From Tissierella sp. Yu-01 (GTDB taxonomy: Bacteria > Bacillota > Clostridia > Tissierellales > Tissierellaceae): a stretch of DNA of 64,000 bases. How positions within the stretch are numbered: the first letter of the stretch is position 1; each line of letters opens with the position of its first letter. A program made the position numbers and the translations under genes. Below, piece by piece: positions 8,900-17,847 of the stretch. Where the stretch lies: the NCBI RefSeq assembly GCF_029537395.1, contig NZ_CP120677.1, positions 1,674,001-1,738,000 on the forward strand. The letters are read 5' to 3'. The notes beneath the pieces were generated by a model that was given only the letters and a program-made list of their open reading frames with translations, did not search any database and was not told the DNA's origin.

Positions 8900-9783
8900 T
8901 ATAGCTCACCCCTTGCTCTTAGGAATTTTATGATTTCCATAAATTCAAAGCCATGTCTTCTATAGTCTAAATTACGAAATCTATAGGTATAGAAATTCCC
9001 CTCACTATCCTCATAATGGAGCTTAGGATGAATATCATAATCATACATACTTGCTTCTATGTCATCTGTGGCATTAAACTTTGAAAATATATTCAAACGA
9101 TCTCCTGCTTGTAACTTCATACCTGAAATATTCTCATAGTCAGTTGCATTAACCTTTAGCTCTACTATATGATTAAACTTACTTAACAACGAATCCTCTA
9201 CTCTTAATAAAGTAATATCCTCTGTGGCTTGAAGTTCCGTAGTGTGAGTTCCGTCTGAAGAACCTCCCACACTCATAAAGTCCAAGTTCTCTGGTCTAAT
9301 ATCATCTGCATAAAGTATCACTTCACCTATATCAGCTTCGATGATATCTCCATTATCAAAATGTACCTTAGCTTTAGTTATATGAATATCATCTCCTGCA
9401 TTCTCCATATCAAAAGCATTTATCCATATGTATATTGGTCTTACGCTGTATCTACCTACATTATCCCCTGGAATTCCCTGATTATAATTATTGAACATAG
9501 AAAAAACCATAGGATCACGTGAATAGGCACTTGTCATTAGTCCTGGAGCTTCTTCAAACTCCACATGGCTGACTAATCTAGTGTCATTGACATTTGTAAT
9601 ATATCTAATGTGTAATTGAGTATCCATATAACGTCCATTTTGATTTGTTGGGAGCTCTAATTCCTTATATACCTTTAAAAATACAGGCTCATCAAGTTTT
9701 AGATAAAATGAGATAATCAAACTTATTACCAATAGAGACAATGTAGATATAAGTCCGGCTTTTAATATCTTCTTATTTTCCAT
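8899..9783 (-). CDS. Membrane-anchored extracytoplasmic protein, unknown
   Basis: The 294-residue protein has one N-terminal transmembrane segment (about residues 8-28) followed by a long soluble part rich in beta-prone stretches and Asp/Asn, presumably outside the cell. No catalytic motif is recognisable. It opens a two-gene operon; its stop overlaps the start of the polytopic gene at 8294-8899. The promoter should lie in the 120-bp gap shared with the divergent cystine carrier gene. Confidence 0.65.
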   Translation of the reverse strand: MENKKILKAGLISTLSLLVISLIISFYLKLDEPVFLKVYKELELPTNQNGRYMDTQLHIRYITNVNDTRLVSHVEFEEAPGLMTSAYSRDPMVFSMFNNYNQGIPGDNVGRYSVRPIYIWINAFDMENAGDDIHITKAKVHFDNGDIIEADIGEVILYADDIRPENLDFMSVGGSSDGTHTTELQATEDITLLRVEDSLLSKFNHIVELKVNATDYENISGMKLQAGDRLNIFSKFNATDDIEASMYDYDIHPKLHYEDSEGNFYTYRFRNLDYRRHGFEFMEIIKFLRARGEL

Positions 9784-9903
9784 GGAGTCACTCCTTCTAC
9801 CATTTATTCTTAGTCCCTTTTATTATAGCATAGTAATATATTGTAGTCATATTACATTGTATGGGTAAATATAATGTAATCATACTCAAAAAGGAGGTTT
9901 GTT

Positions 9904-11277
9904 ATGACAACGACATTAGCAGTAATTATTAATATTATTGTTATGCTCGCTATAATTTATGGATTAACTTTATTGAGGAAGAAAAGAACTTCATTTACTA
10001 TAAGAGTATTACTTGCCTTATTAATTGGTATTATATTTGGAGCCGCACTTCAGGTAATCTTCGGTGCAACTTCAGATGTAGTGAAGGTTTCTATTAGTTG
10101 GTTAAATGTAATAGCCAACGGTTATGTAAGACTTCTTAGAATGATTGTTGTTCCGTTAATATTCGTATCAATTACAGGTGCAATAATAAATCAGGACTCA
10201 AAGAACTTAGGAAAGATAGCTACCAGAATTATTGCAGTTTTAATAATTACAACTGCAATTTCTGCATTTATCGGTGCAAGTGTAGCCAATGTATTTGACA
10301 TATCTGCTGAAGGTCTACAGGCTGGGGAATCAGAAATAAAGGCAGGAAAAAATCTTGAAACACGTCTAGAGGACTTTCAAGCTAAACCTATTCAAGAACA
10401 ACTGATGGAAATTATACCAACAAATCCTTTCTACTCCTTGACAGGTCAGGGAAGTAACTCTACACTTTCAGTAGTCTTCTTTGCAGCTTTCGTTGCTGTT
10501 GCTGCAATCGGGATTAGGAAGAAAAATCCTGAATCAGCTGAAACCTTTAAGAAATTAATCAAATCAATTCAGGATGTAGTTATGAGAATGACAACTATGG
10601 TTCTTAGACTAACCCCTTATGGTGTCTTGGCATTGATGACAAGGATGGTTTCAACAAGTGACTTCAGTGAGATTTTAAGATTATTAAAATTTGTATTAGC
10701 ATCTTATGTGGCCCTTATACTAGTATTTATAGTTCACCTAATTATAATAGCCATCTTTGGACTTAACCCTGTAACATATATAAAGAAGGCGATTTCAACA
10801 CTTATGTTTGCATTTAGCTCTAGGTCCTCTGCGGCTACTATCCCGATGACAATAGAAACTCTTTCTGAAAAGATGGGTGTTTCCCAAGGAGTTGCTAACC
10901 TATCTGCATCGTTGGGAACAAGTATTGGTCAAAATGGATGTGCAGGAGTTTATCCGGCAATGCTTGCGGTTATGATAGCTCCAACTGTAGGAATAAATCC
11001 ACTGGATCCAATGTTCTTAATCAAATTAGTAGTAATAACAGCTTTAGCGTCCTTTGGAATTGCCGGAGTTGGTGGTGGGGCTACCTTTGCAGCACTTACT
11101 GTTCTATCAGCTATGGGATTGCCTGTTGGCTTAGTAGGACTTCTAATTGCAATAGAGCCGTTAATTGACATGGGTAGGACACTGGTAAATGTAAGTGATT
11201 CTATAGTAGCTGGATTAATTTCTGGCAAATTAGTTGGTGAGTTAGATACAGGTGTGTATAATAGTGAGATTGAATAG
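9904..11277 (+). CDS. tcyP: Dicarboxylate/amino acid:cation symporter, TcyP (L-cystine) type
   Basis: The 457-residue polytopic protein belongs to the sodium:dicarboxylate symporter family (PF00375). The N-terminus, the phrase GYVRLLRMIVVPLIFVSI, the DISAEGLQAGE stretch and the serine-rich hairpin region AFSSRSSAATIPMTIETL resemble Bacillus TcyP, a single-component L-cystine carrier, more than the glutamate carriers. A very strong AAAGGAGG site precedes ATG 9904. An inverted repeat ATTACATT...AATGTAAT lies about 30 bp upstream and may be an operator. A hairpin at 11300-11333 ends the transcript. Cystine as substrate is a subfamily inference. Confidence 0.82.
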   Translation: MTTTLAVIINIIVMLAIIYGLTLLRKKRTSFTIRVLLALLIGIIFGAALQVIFGATSDVVKVSISWLNVIANGYVRLLRMIVVPLIFVSITGAIINQDSKNLGKIATRIIAVLIITTAISAFIGASVANVFDISAEGLQAGESEIKAGKNLETRLEDFQAKPIQEQLMEIIPTNPFYSLTGQGSNSTLSVVFFAAFVAVAAIGIRKKNPESAETFKKLIKSIQDVVMRMTTMVLRLTPYGVLALMTRMVSTSDFSEILRLLKFVLASYVALILVFIVHLIIIAIFGLNPVTYIKKAISTLMFAFSSRSSAATIPMTIETLSEKMGVSQGVANLSASLGTSIGQNGCAGVYPAMLAVMIAPTVGINPLDPMFLIKLVVITALASFGIAGVGGGATFAALTVLSAMGLPVGLVGLLIAIEPLIDMGRTLVNVSDSIVAGLISGKLVGELDTGVYNSEIE

Positions 11278-11299
11278 GTAGAAGGATAAATAATGAGTG

Positions 11300-11333
11300 A
11301 GAGCTGAGTACTTTGTCATTAGTGCTCAGCTCT
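11300..11333. terminator. Bidirectional terminator between tcyP and the dehydrogenase gene
   Basis: AGAGCTGAGTAC at 11300-11311 pairs with GTGCTCAGCTCT at 11322-11333, a 12-bp stem with one G-T pair, placed 8 bp from the convergent dehydrogenase stop. Confidence 0.7.
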
Positions 11334-11341
11334 ATAATCTA

Positions 11342-12244
11342 TCATATGGATTCTTTAAAGTACCTCTCTATATTATTTATGACTTTATAGGATAATCTTT
11401 CCTTTGCTTGTGTAGTCCAACCTGCAACCTTATCTGTATAAATTACATTTCTATGTTTTTTCAATTCTTCATAATAAGCACCCATGGCGACCCTATCAAA
11501 TATTCCATAGTTTCCATCTCTGATAATCCAATTGGCAAATGCCTGTACATCAAAGGTTGGCTCTAAAGATGTATTAACTAAGATTTTTCCATTGCCAAGT
11601 CTTTCAAAATTCTCTTCATCAATTATGATAGTGTTTCTTGGCAAATGAGTAGAAACTATATCAACACTCTCTAATAAGGGCTTAATTTCAAGAAATTTTA
11701 CACCTATAGCTTCTAGTTCAGGCTTACGAGTTCTATTAAAATAAGATACGTCCATCCCCATATTATTTGCCGCCATAGCTAACATACTTCCCAGAGTTCC
11801 TAAGCCAATTATACCAAGCCTTTGATTTGTTAATTCAAGTTCTTCAGATTTCCATTGGTGTTCTCCAAATCCATGTAGTAAGATAATTAGCTGACTTAAA
11901 ATAAATTCAATTACCCCTTCATCACCATAATCTCTTACACCAAATACCTTAATTCCATTTTCCCTTGAAGCAGCAATATCTACATTTGAACTTTTCTCAT
12001 CATATAGACTGCAGCACATTCCAATATATTTTAGACTTTCACAATTATCTATTACATCTTTATCAATGGGTGTATTCCAAGACACCAATACACAATCTGC
12101 ATCCTTTATTCTCTCTATTATCTCATAATTACTCTTGGGATAGTCATTGTAAAAAACAACCTCTTTTCCAAGACTTAAAAGTTTTTCCTTAACTTCTTCT
12201 ATTAGTCCTGTATTATCTACAGAAACAATTTTTTCAAATTTCAT
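11342..12244 (-). CDS. D-isomer-specific 2-hydroxyacid dehydrogenase family protein
   Basis: The 300-residue cytosolic protein has the NAD-binding fold of this family, with the glycine-rich loop GIIGLGTLGSML at about residues 140-151 and the segment VDIVSTHLPRN typical of the cofactor domain. The family oxidises or reduces D-2-hydroxyacids or phosphorylated relatives such as phosphoglycerate and erythronate-phosphate. Overall size is slightly short and the usual catalytic His region near the C-terminus is weakly conserved, so the substrate cannot be named. It is monocistronic and convergent with tcyP. Confidence 0.8.
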   Translation of the reverse strand: MKFEKIVSVDNTGLIEEVKEKLLSLGKEVVFYNDYPKSNYEIIERIKDADCVLVSWNTPIDKDVIDNCESLKYIGMCCSLYDEKSSNVDIAASRENGIKVFGVRDYGDEGVIEFILSQLIILLHGFGEHQWKSEELELTNQRLGIIGLGTLGSMLAMAANNMGMDVSYFNRTRKPELEAIGVKFLEIKPLLESVDIVSTHLPRNTIIIDEENFERLGNGKILVNTSLEPTFDVQAFANWIIRDGNYGIFDRVAMGAYYEELKKHRNVIYTDKVAGWTTQAKERLSYKVINNIERYFKESI

Positions 12245-12298
12245 ATGTAATCTCCTTTCTGATAGAAAAGATTATTTCAGTATATTTCAATTATCGAA

Positions 12299-12475
12299 TC
12301 ATTTATCAATAGGAATTACAATTTTCTTTTTAAATAATCCTTTTCCAATCAATAAAATAATCTTCCCTTTTTTCTCAATCTTTTTTATAGGTGTACACCA
12401 TTCCTTTTCCAACCTTTTAATGAATTTGTCATCAGGAATTCCAATGATACCGATTGATGCTGCATCCTTTTTCAT
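12299..12475 (-). CDS. Small basic protein, 58 residues, unknown
   Basis: A short open frame runs from ATG 12475 to TGA at 12299, with AGGAGG six bases upstream of the start. The product begins MKKDAASIGIIGIPDDKF and is rich in Lys and Ile, with no membrane segment and no motif I know. It follows the zinc-ribbon gene by 23 bp, so it is probably the last gene of that small operon. The strong ribosome binding site is the main argument that it is real. Confidence 0.55.
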   Translation of the reverse strand: MKKDAASIGIIGIPDDKFIKRLEKEWCTPIKKIEKKGKIILLIGKGLFKKKIVIPIDK

Positions 12476-12498
12476 TTATGCCTCCTATACTGTTTTCT

Positions 12499-12714
12499 TT
12501 AGTATTTCTTATAAAGCTTTTCTATATCTTCTTTATCATCAATCCACTCTTCTGAATATCCACATTCACAGCAAAGATATCTTGTTACCTTTACAGCACT
12601 AAAAATTGTCATGCCTATCGAAATGTTATTTCCAGTACCGTGGACACCTATTTCGCCTGGTATTCTTAATATGTCTTTTGAATTGCATTTTGGACAAATT
12701 TTGGTATTCTTCAG
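12499..12714 (-). CDS. Small zinc-ribbon protein with non-canonical start
   Basis: The frame from about 12714 to the TAA at 12499 encodes about 71 residues with ICPKCNS at the N-terminus and CCECGYSEEWID near the C-terminus, a two-knuckle Cys4 zinc ribbon. GATAGGAG lies just upstream, but the frame offers no ATG, GTG or TTG after the preceding stop: the nearest plausible initiator is CTG at 12714, 8 nt from AGGAG. Either translation starts at a rare codon or the start has mutated. It lies 16 bp after the lipoprotein gene at 12731. Function unknown. Confidence 0.55.
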   Translation of the reverse strand: MKNTKICPKCNSKDILRIPGEIGVHGTGNNISIGMTIFSAVKVTRYLCCECGYSEEWIDDKEDIEKLYKKY

Positions 12715-12730
12715 ATATATCCACTCCTAT

Positions 12731-13330
12731 CTATTTAGAATAAGACACCTCTATTTCTAGATTCGATATTGTATAATCAATTAGTGAAGAATCATATATT
12801 CCACATTCATTGAAGGATTTTTCAATTATTGAATCGATATTAGCTTCATAATCTTCATCAACTATTATATATTTTCGAATCGTTCTAAAGACCTTATATA
12901 TTTCTTCATCACTTAAATCATTCGCTAAAAAACCATAACCACCCACAGAAAATCCAGAAACTATATCTTTTTCGTTTTTAAATAATATCCACTCATCATA
13001 AATCTGTACAACAATATCATCTTCATATTGTGCATACTTTGCACCCGTAATTTTAAAATTTGCTTGCCCATTCTCAATTGGTGTTTCTAAATAATCTACA
13101 ACTGATGTAATCTTTCCAAGGATATCATTTTTATTAATTTCTTCGGGTACTTCATAGCCAGTATATACGTATATAACGTTATTTACCATAACCTTCCCAT
13201 CCACTTGTATACTATCATTAACTACAATAATTCCATCGGAAAAGCTTTCCCTAGGTTCTGTTTGAAAGTTGCTACAACCAGTAATAAATATTAATATGAA
13301 GATAAAAAATAATAAATTAGACCTTTTCAC
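12731..13330 (-). CDS. Predicted lipoprotein, unknown function
   Basis: The 199-residue protein has a hydrophobic signal and lipobox ending at Cys19 (FITGC). The mature part is acidic with a repeated beta pattern and no motif I recognise. Its start overlaps the stop of the upstream membrane protein gene by 4 bp, so the two are translationally coupled. A membrane protein plus lipoprotein pair suggests joint action at the cell surface, but no activity can be read from the sequence. Confidence 0.65.
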   Translation of the reverse strand: MKRSNLLFFIFILIFITGCSNFQTEPRESFSDGIIVVNDSIQVDGKVMVNNVIYVYTGYEVPEEINKNDILGKITSVVDYLETPIENGQANFKITGAKYAQYEDDIVVQIYDEWILFKNEKDIVSGFSVGGYGFLANDLSDEEIYKVFRTIRKYIIVDEDYEANIDSIIEKSFNECGIYDSSLIDYTISNLEIEVSYSK

Positions 13331-14076
13331 AGTATCACCTCAATAATCTTATCTCCCTTTTCCCATTTACGATAAAATTTTATAGGTTCCCTTTTCTCTG
13401 TTTGAAATTTAGACATAATATAAACAACTCCAGCATATAGACCTATCTTCATTAATTCAAACTTCCAAGTCTCCCGCGTCATCTCTATCCACATGAAATA
13501 GCCACTTGGCTGAATTCCATCCATTGTGTACTTATTTATTCTATAAATTGATTCAGATTTAGGAGTTCCAAACCCTGCCGTTAAAGCATAATCAGCAAAA
13601 ATACCATCTTTCACATTTGAACAATAAAAGTCATCCCAATTATTACTTTTCATAATCACATTATTTCCATTCAATGGATACTTAGGTTTCATATTACCAA
13701 AGATATTCTTTTCAAAATGAAAAATACGAACTTCCTCTATACCATCTATTTCATAGGAGCATAGAAACAAATGATTAAAATGCATTCCGTGGCTATCTAA
13801 AATCCTAAAACTTCCGCCATCAAATTTAATACCTGACTTTATTGTCTCTTGTTCCAATATTTTATTTAAGGTGAGTTCATTACTTATCCCATGTTTTATA
13901 TAATATTGTGGCGCAGGCAATAAAACTTCACCAATAATAAATAGTGCAGCCAGTAGACAAAACAATAAACTGATTAGTTCAAATCCAAAAATTCTTACAA
14001 CCTTTATATCCTTAACCTTGAAAGCAATCGCAACTATAAAAATTAATAAAAGCATAAATATATATATCCAAACCAA
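13327..14076 (-). CDS. Membrane-associated protein of unknown function, TTG start
   Basis: The best start is TTG at 14076, with GGGAGG 7 nt upstream. It gives 249 residues that begin directly with a transmembrane segment; a longer frame to 14118 would add 14 residues without a ribosome binding site. A second hydrophobic stretch follows near residues 35-60 and a third near the C-terminus (about 210-225). The middle is a soluble domain with no known motif. It is coupled to the following lipoprotein gene by a 4-bp overlap. Confidence 0.6.
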   Translation of the reverse strand: MVWIYIFMLLLIFIVAIAFKVKDIKVVRIFGFELISLLFCLLAALFIIGEVLLPAPQYYIKHGISNELTLNKILEQETIKSGIKFDGGSFRILDSHGMHFNHLFLCSYEIDGIEEVRIFHFEKNIFGNMKPKYPLNGNNVIMKSNNWDDFYCSNVKDGIFADYALTAGFGTPKSESIYRINKYTMDGIQPSGYFMWIEMTRETWKFELMKIGLYAGVVYIMSKFQTEKREPIKFYRKWEKGDKIIEVIL

Positions 14077-14220
14077 ATCAAGTCCTCCCTTCAATCGAAC
14101 CCACCCATTGTCAATCAAAACGACTACATAGTTCTCTATTTTAGCGTATTTAGATACAGGATAAGGTATATAATCAAAAGATTAAATTCTGTTGGAACAA
14201 TATATCTTGTCTGATAATAA

Positions 14221-14438
14221 TCACCTATAAAAAAAGTCCTTTACAATTTGATATGTACCTGGATCTAGTTGTCCATATTATCATCTTTGACTGTCATCGT
14301 AACTTTATCCTTTTCATTAACTTCCTCCTTAGGGCCCTCAGCAGCATTACTGTTTTCAATTGATTCTAATTCAGTTTCTTTACATCCTGAAAATATAACA
14401 AACAAAAATATCATAAAAATTAATATTGCCCTTTTCAT
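14221..14438 (-). pseudogene. Decayed lipoprotein gene (Ig-like domain family remnant)
   Basis: From ATG 14438, behind GAGG, a lipoprotein signal (VIFSGC) and an acidic linker run to TAG at 14265, only 57 residues. Immediately beyond, in another frame, 14221-14265 encodes DPGTYQIVKDFFYR and a stop. That phrase looks like the last strand of the immunoglobulin-like domain found at the end of many clostridial lipoproteins. The mature domain between signal and final strand is missing, so an internal deletion with a frame change fits best. A genuine 57-residue lipopeptide is the alternative. Confidence 0.5.
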
Positions 14439-14479
14439 TACTTACCTCTAGATTGGGTAGCGTTCTTTCTTTAATTAGA

Positions 14480-14845
14480 TTAGATTATACTAAGCTTTTC
14501 AATAGCCTGATTTTCATCAGATAAGAAAAATATATCTTTTCCTTTATTGCACTCATAGATAAAATCTTTCAAACTCTTACTTGTATATTCAGAAAAATCG
14601 CCTACAATGGCTATCTTTGTTCGATAATTTATAAACTTTTGTAATATCTCACCAGCTATCTTAGTACTTAAATTAAAAAACTCCTCACATATTGCTGACT
14701 TATCTAAAACTACACGGTTACAACCTGTTTGATAATCTACTGTTGCTATGAAATCCAACGCTGACTGAACATCTGTTATCAGTATATCGCTACTATTTAC
14801 AATTGCAATTTCAATATTATTTTCTTTTACAGTATTTATCTTCAT
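14480..14845 (-). CDS. DUF4180 domain protein
   Basis: The 121-residue protein matches the DUF4180 pattern over its full length. It has an N-terminal strand region, the phrase ITDVQSALDFIATV, the acidic-basic stretch VVLDKSAICEEFFNLSTKIAGEILQKF, and NYRTKIAIVGDFSEYTSKSLKDFI. The fold resembles SpoIIAA/STAS-like small regulators, but the family function is unknown. It starts at ATG 14845 and is followed by the lipoprotein remnant. It lies in an accessory stretch with several acetyltransferases. Confidence 0.8.
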   Translation of the reverse strand: MKINTVKENNIEIAIVNSSDILITDVQSALDFIATVDYQTGCNRVVLDKSAICEEFFNLSTKIAGEILQKFINYRTKIAIVGDFSEYTSKSLKDFIYECNKGKDIFFLSDENQAIEKLSII

Positions 14846-14907
14846 AATAATCCTCCATTAATAAAATTTATTGTATTTCCAGTAAATATAAACTAGGGGA
14901 ATGTACT

Positions 14908-15054
14908 TTAGGATAAATTTATATAACTATTATTTATATCTAATAGATCTGGTTGGTCTTCAATAGTCATCCCAAGTCCCCATTCTTCATTTTGAACATA
15001 TAAAACTAAATCAATAATTGCTTGTTTATATTTATCGTCATATATCTGTATCAT
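14908..15054 (-). pseudogene. Truncated GNAT acetyltransferase (N-terminal 48 residues only)
   Basis: A frame from ATG 15054 to TAA 14908 encodes a segment ending in EDQPDLLDINNSYINLS. The phrase xEDQPDLLDI is characteristic of the N-terminal region of a common Firmicutes GNAT acetyltransferase that normally continues for about 100 more residues with the acetyl-CoA loop. Nothing recognisable follows before the DUF4180 gene. The piece is too short to bind acetyl-CoA, so it is most likely a gene fragment left by deletion. It follows the full-length acetyltransferase gene by 29 bp. Confidence 0.5.
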
Positions 15055-15083
15055 TAATGACTCCTATTTTTTTAAGATTACTC

Positions 15084-15554
15084 TTAATTAGAATAAACAT
15101 AGATTTCTGACTGCAAATCATCCATCCACCCTCTATATATAAAGCCTAACTTAATTAATAGGTTTTTTGAAGGAATGTTTTCTCTTTCAGTCATAGCGAT
15201 TATTTTACAATCAGGATAGCAAACTTTAAGTTTTGGCAATAAAACTTTTAGAACTTCACTAATATATCCTTTACGAGAATGAGTTGGATTAATAGAATAA
15301 CCTATTGTAACAGCCTTTTCTTTTTTTGCAAGAAATATATCTCCCAAAAGGTTATCTGAGATTTTGCCAGAAATAGCTAATTGTACTCCATTATCTATAT
15401 TTAAAGGAACCAATAATGTTTCTCTATATTGTTCTTTTGTTAAATTCTTAAAACTTTGATACTTCATCCATTCTTCATTGTTTCTATAAGTCATAAATGA
15501 GTCTAAATCTCTTTCTTCAAAAGGTCTTAAAATACATCTGTCAGTTTCTAGCAC
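15084..15554 (-). CDS. GNAT-family acetyltransferase, RimJ/RimL-like
   Basis: The 156-residue protein begins MLETDRCILRPFEERDL, the usual opening of RimJ/RimL-type N-acetyltransferases. It contains the acetyl-CoA binding region TIGYSINPTHSRKGYISEVLKVLLPKL and the closing NIPSKNLLIKLGFIYRG. Such enzymes acetylate protein N-termini, antibiotics or small amines; the substrate cannot be deduced here. Motif A is slightly unusual, with SRKGYI in place of a typical Q/RxxGxG/A. It sits 23 bp downstream of the CPBP gene. Confidence 0.85.
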   Translation of the reverse strand: MLETDRCILRPFEERDLDSFMTYRNNEEWMKYQSFKNLTKEQYRETLLVPLNIDNGVQLAISGKISDNLLGDIFLAKKEKAVTIGYSINPTHSRKGYISEVLKVLLPKLKVCYPDCKIIAMTERENIPSKNLLIKLGFIYRGWMDDLQSEIYVYSN

Positions 15555-15576
15555 TTGTTCACCCCATTTAGAATTA

Positions 15577-16380
15577 TTATTTTATAATTGAAACTATTTC
15601 ATTCCATTTGTGTTCAGGATAAATGTATTCTAACACAAAAGCCCCTAGTACATAGGGTAGTAAATTGAAAGCAAAGAACCTAATGGCAAAGATTCCATTA
15701 ACATCAAATTGACCATGAATTGGGTTTAATATTTGCGATGCAGTCATGATCGCTGCATGAAAACCTATTGAAGTCCATACATTTTCCGACTTTGCTCTAA
15801 TATAACCCAACATAAAACCATAACCAGGAATAAAGAGAAGTTGTTCCAAAGAATACATTGCTCCTACAAAGTATGCAAATAATGAAAAAATCATAGTTTG
15901 TATAATGAGTGTTACCCAATGTGAATATATTGAGTTTACATGACTATAAATATATCCCCTTATTATAAGTTCTTCTGGAAATGCTTCTATTAAAAATACC
16001 GTTATATATAAAATTAAAATTCTCAATAAAAGTTGATTTAAGTTTGTTGTTACTGTCATTTCAGCCCAGCCAACTAATACACAAATAACAAGACCAATAA
16101 ATGAAGGAACAACCCAAAGAAAGGTTCCAACTAAAAAGGAAATAATATTCTTATGAAAGTCACCCATCCCTATCTGTTGCCAAGAAATCTTGTCAATTCT
16201 GAGTGCACTATTAATAAGAATAAGACTTAGAATTGTAGTAGTTAAAGCAGTAAAGAAATGAATTGTAGAACTATATTCATCCCCTGATAATATACCATTT
16301 AAGTATAGGATAAATCTCCAAATTAATATTGAGAATAGTAATACTACCCCTATCTTTATAATCATATTTTTTGATTTCAA
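15577..16380 (-). CDS. CPBP-family intramembrane glutamic endopeptidase
   Basis: The 267-residue polytopic protein has about seven hydrophobic helices. It carries the Abi/CAAX-like motifs EAFPEELIIRGYIYS (EExxxR, catalytic glutamates) and SIGFHAAIM (conserved His) in PF02517. Family members act as intramembrane proteases in prenyl-protein processing or bacteriocin self-immunity. The middle FxxxH motif is weaker than usual. No bacteriocin gene is apparent nearby. It may be co-transcribed with the GNAT gene 23 bp downstream. Confidence 0.8.
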   Translation of the reverse strand: MKSKNMIIKIGVVLLFSILIWRFILYLNGILSGDEYSSTIHFFTALTTTILSLILINSALRIDKISWQQIGMGDFHKNIISFLVGTFLWVVPSFIGLVICVLVGWAEMTVTTNLNQLLLRILILYITVFLIEAFPEELIIRGYIYSHVNSIYSHWVTLIIQTMIFSLFAYFVGAMYSLEQLLFIPGYGFMLGYIRAKSENVWTSIGFHAAIMTASQILNPIHGQFDVNGIFAIRFFAFNLLPYVLGAFVLEYIYPEHKWNEIVSIIK

Positions 16381-16437
16381 TATTTAACCTCCTCCCCTAA
16401 AAATTGGCCTGTTATATTCTAATTCACCTTCATCTAC

Positions 16438-16791
16438 TTAGCTATCAAGTTCCTTCACATGATTATCTATATCCTTAGGTAGCAACATCAGAGAGGTGAT
16501 TATGAATCCAGCTGCAACGAGGAAAAGAAAGACAAAAGTCTTGTTGAGCCCTTCCATAAAGTATTTGTCCATTCCCTTAAAGGACATATCCCGATACTTC
16601 TCTATGGAGAACAGATAAATAAATGTCAGTACAACCGTCTCAAACCCAAGTAAAAGATTTTTAATTCTTATTCTTTTTGCAAGCTCATCTGTGATACGAT
16701 AATTTTTATGTCCAACCTCAAGTATGTTTTTCTTTCCCTTTTTTATCATCCCATTCAGCATAACTTCTCTTCTAGTGAGTTTGTTCGCCAT
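16438..16791 (-). CDS. Small two-span membrane protein, unknown
   Basis: The start was set at ATG 16791 because GGAGG lies 8 nt upstream; an in-frame GTG five codons earlier overlaps that site and is unlikely. The 117-residue product has a basic N-terminal third (TRREVMLNGMIKKGKKN), then two hydrophobic helices at about residues 45-62 and 82-103. I recognise no family. The arrangement of a basic cytosolic head and a membrane hairpin is the only clue. Confidence 0.6.
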   Translation of the reverse strand: MANKLTRREVMLNGMIKKGKKNILEVGHKNYRITDELAKRIRIKNLLLGFETVVLTFIYLFSIEKYRDMSFKGMDKYFMEGLNKTFVFLFLVAAGFIITSLMLLPKDIDNHVKELDS

Positions 16792-16870
16792 TTCTATCAC
16801 CTCCACTTACCAATATTGAAATAAAGGCAAACATACCTTCACCTCAGAAGCCCCTGCTTAACAATAGTAT

Positions 16871-17809
16871 TCATTGAAACTTACCTACAACAAAATCTCT
16901 ATTTAAGAAAAATTCTTGCCTATTATCCTTATCTTCTATATCCTCAAATCCTAATCGATAAACAGTTGGATTAGTATCAGATTTTACAGTTAATATTTTA
17001 TCTTTTGAATCATATGAACAAATATATCTAGTATATGTGGTTTGGTTATACTTTTGATTTCTAACAAATCCATTTGGCATAGTCATTGTAGCCATTATAT
17101 TATAAGAATGAGAAAGAGCTTCTTCAGAACTATTGGATTTAATATTCATTTTAGTTAGATAAAAAGCCTTAATAAATCTAGAAACAGGATCATAGCCTCC
17201 TGGTAGGTTTTTAGCAGAGTTGAAATCATCAAGATTATCTAGATCTAAGAGTTGGTTCAACTTCCTAACATGAGATTCAAAGCTAGGTGAATTAGTCATT
17301 ACATCATATGGATTTTCATAACAAATCAATTCAGTCCTTTTAGGTTCGATAACTACACATCTATTAGTAGAATCAGCAAACATAAAATGAAAATCTGGTG
17401 ATATTACATTATTTCCCCTATGATCCTTAGTGGATATATGAATATTAGGTAAATCTTCAACTAATTCCTCTACAGATTTGTAGTTTGAAAGGGCATAGGT
17501 AAAGTAATACAAGCTAGAAATATTTGTCTTTCCTGGTTTCACTTCATTAGCATAAAGATTGAATCCTGAAAATTCATTGGTAATCCCTATTAATCCATGT
17601 TCATTTACCCCATCTTTCAATGGATCTCGGTTTTCAAAGCACATACCTATGGTCTTATATTTTGAATACAAAGGTTCTCCCATTAAATCATTACAGAAAT
17701 TATAGTATTGCGGTAAATATATTGCATTATAATTAACTGGAACCTCGTAATCCATTGTTCTCGCCATAACACAACCGTCTTTATAATTTATCTTTATACC
17801 AGTACACAT
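16871..17809 (-). CDS. Linear amide C-N hydrolase, choloylglycine hydrolase/penicillin V acylase family
   Basis: The 312-residue protein begins MCTGIKINYKDGCVMARTMD. After Met removal the Cys becomes the N-terminal nucleophile of an Ntn-hydrolase. Arg and Asp of ARTMD and the later conserved Asn/Arg pattern (FMFADSTNRCVVIEP, NQKYNQTTYTRY) match PF02275. The family hydrolyses conjugated bile salts, penicillin V or N-acyl homoserine lactones, and the sequence alone does not decide. There is no signal peptide, so it acts in the cytoplasm. GAGAGGG precedes ATG 17809. It is monocistronic as far as can be seen. Confidence 0.85.
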   Translation of the reverse strand: MCTGIKINYKDGCVMARTMDYEVPVNYNAIYLPQYYNFCNDLMGEPLYSKYKTIGMCFENRDPLKDGVNEHGLIGITNEFSGFNLYANEVKPGKTNISSLYYFTYALSNYKSVEELVEDLPNIHISTKDHRGNNVISPDFHFMFADSTNRCVVIEPKRTELICYENPYDVMTNSPSFESHVRKLNQLLDLDNLDDFNSAKNLPGGYDPVSRFIKAFYLTKMNIKSNSSEEALSHSYNIMATMTMPNGFVRNQKYNQTTYTRYICSYDSKDKILTVKSDTNPTVYRLGFEDIEDKDNRQEFFLNRDFVVGKFQ

Positions 17810-17847
17810 ACAATCCCTCTCTTTATCATAAACATTTCTCTTTTTTC

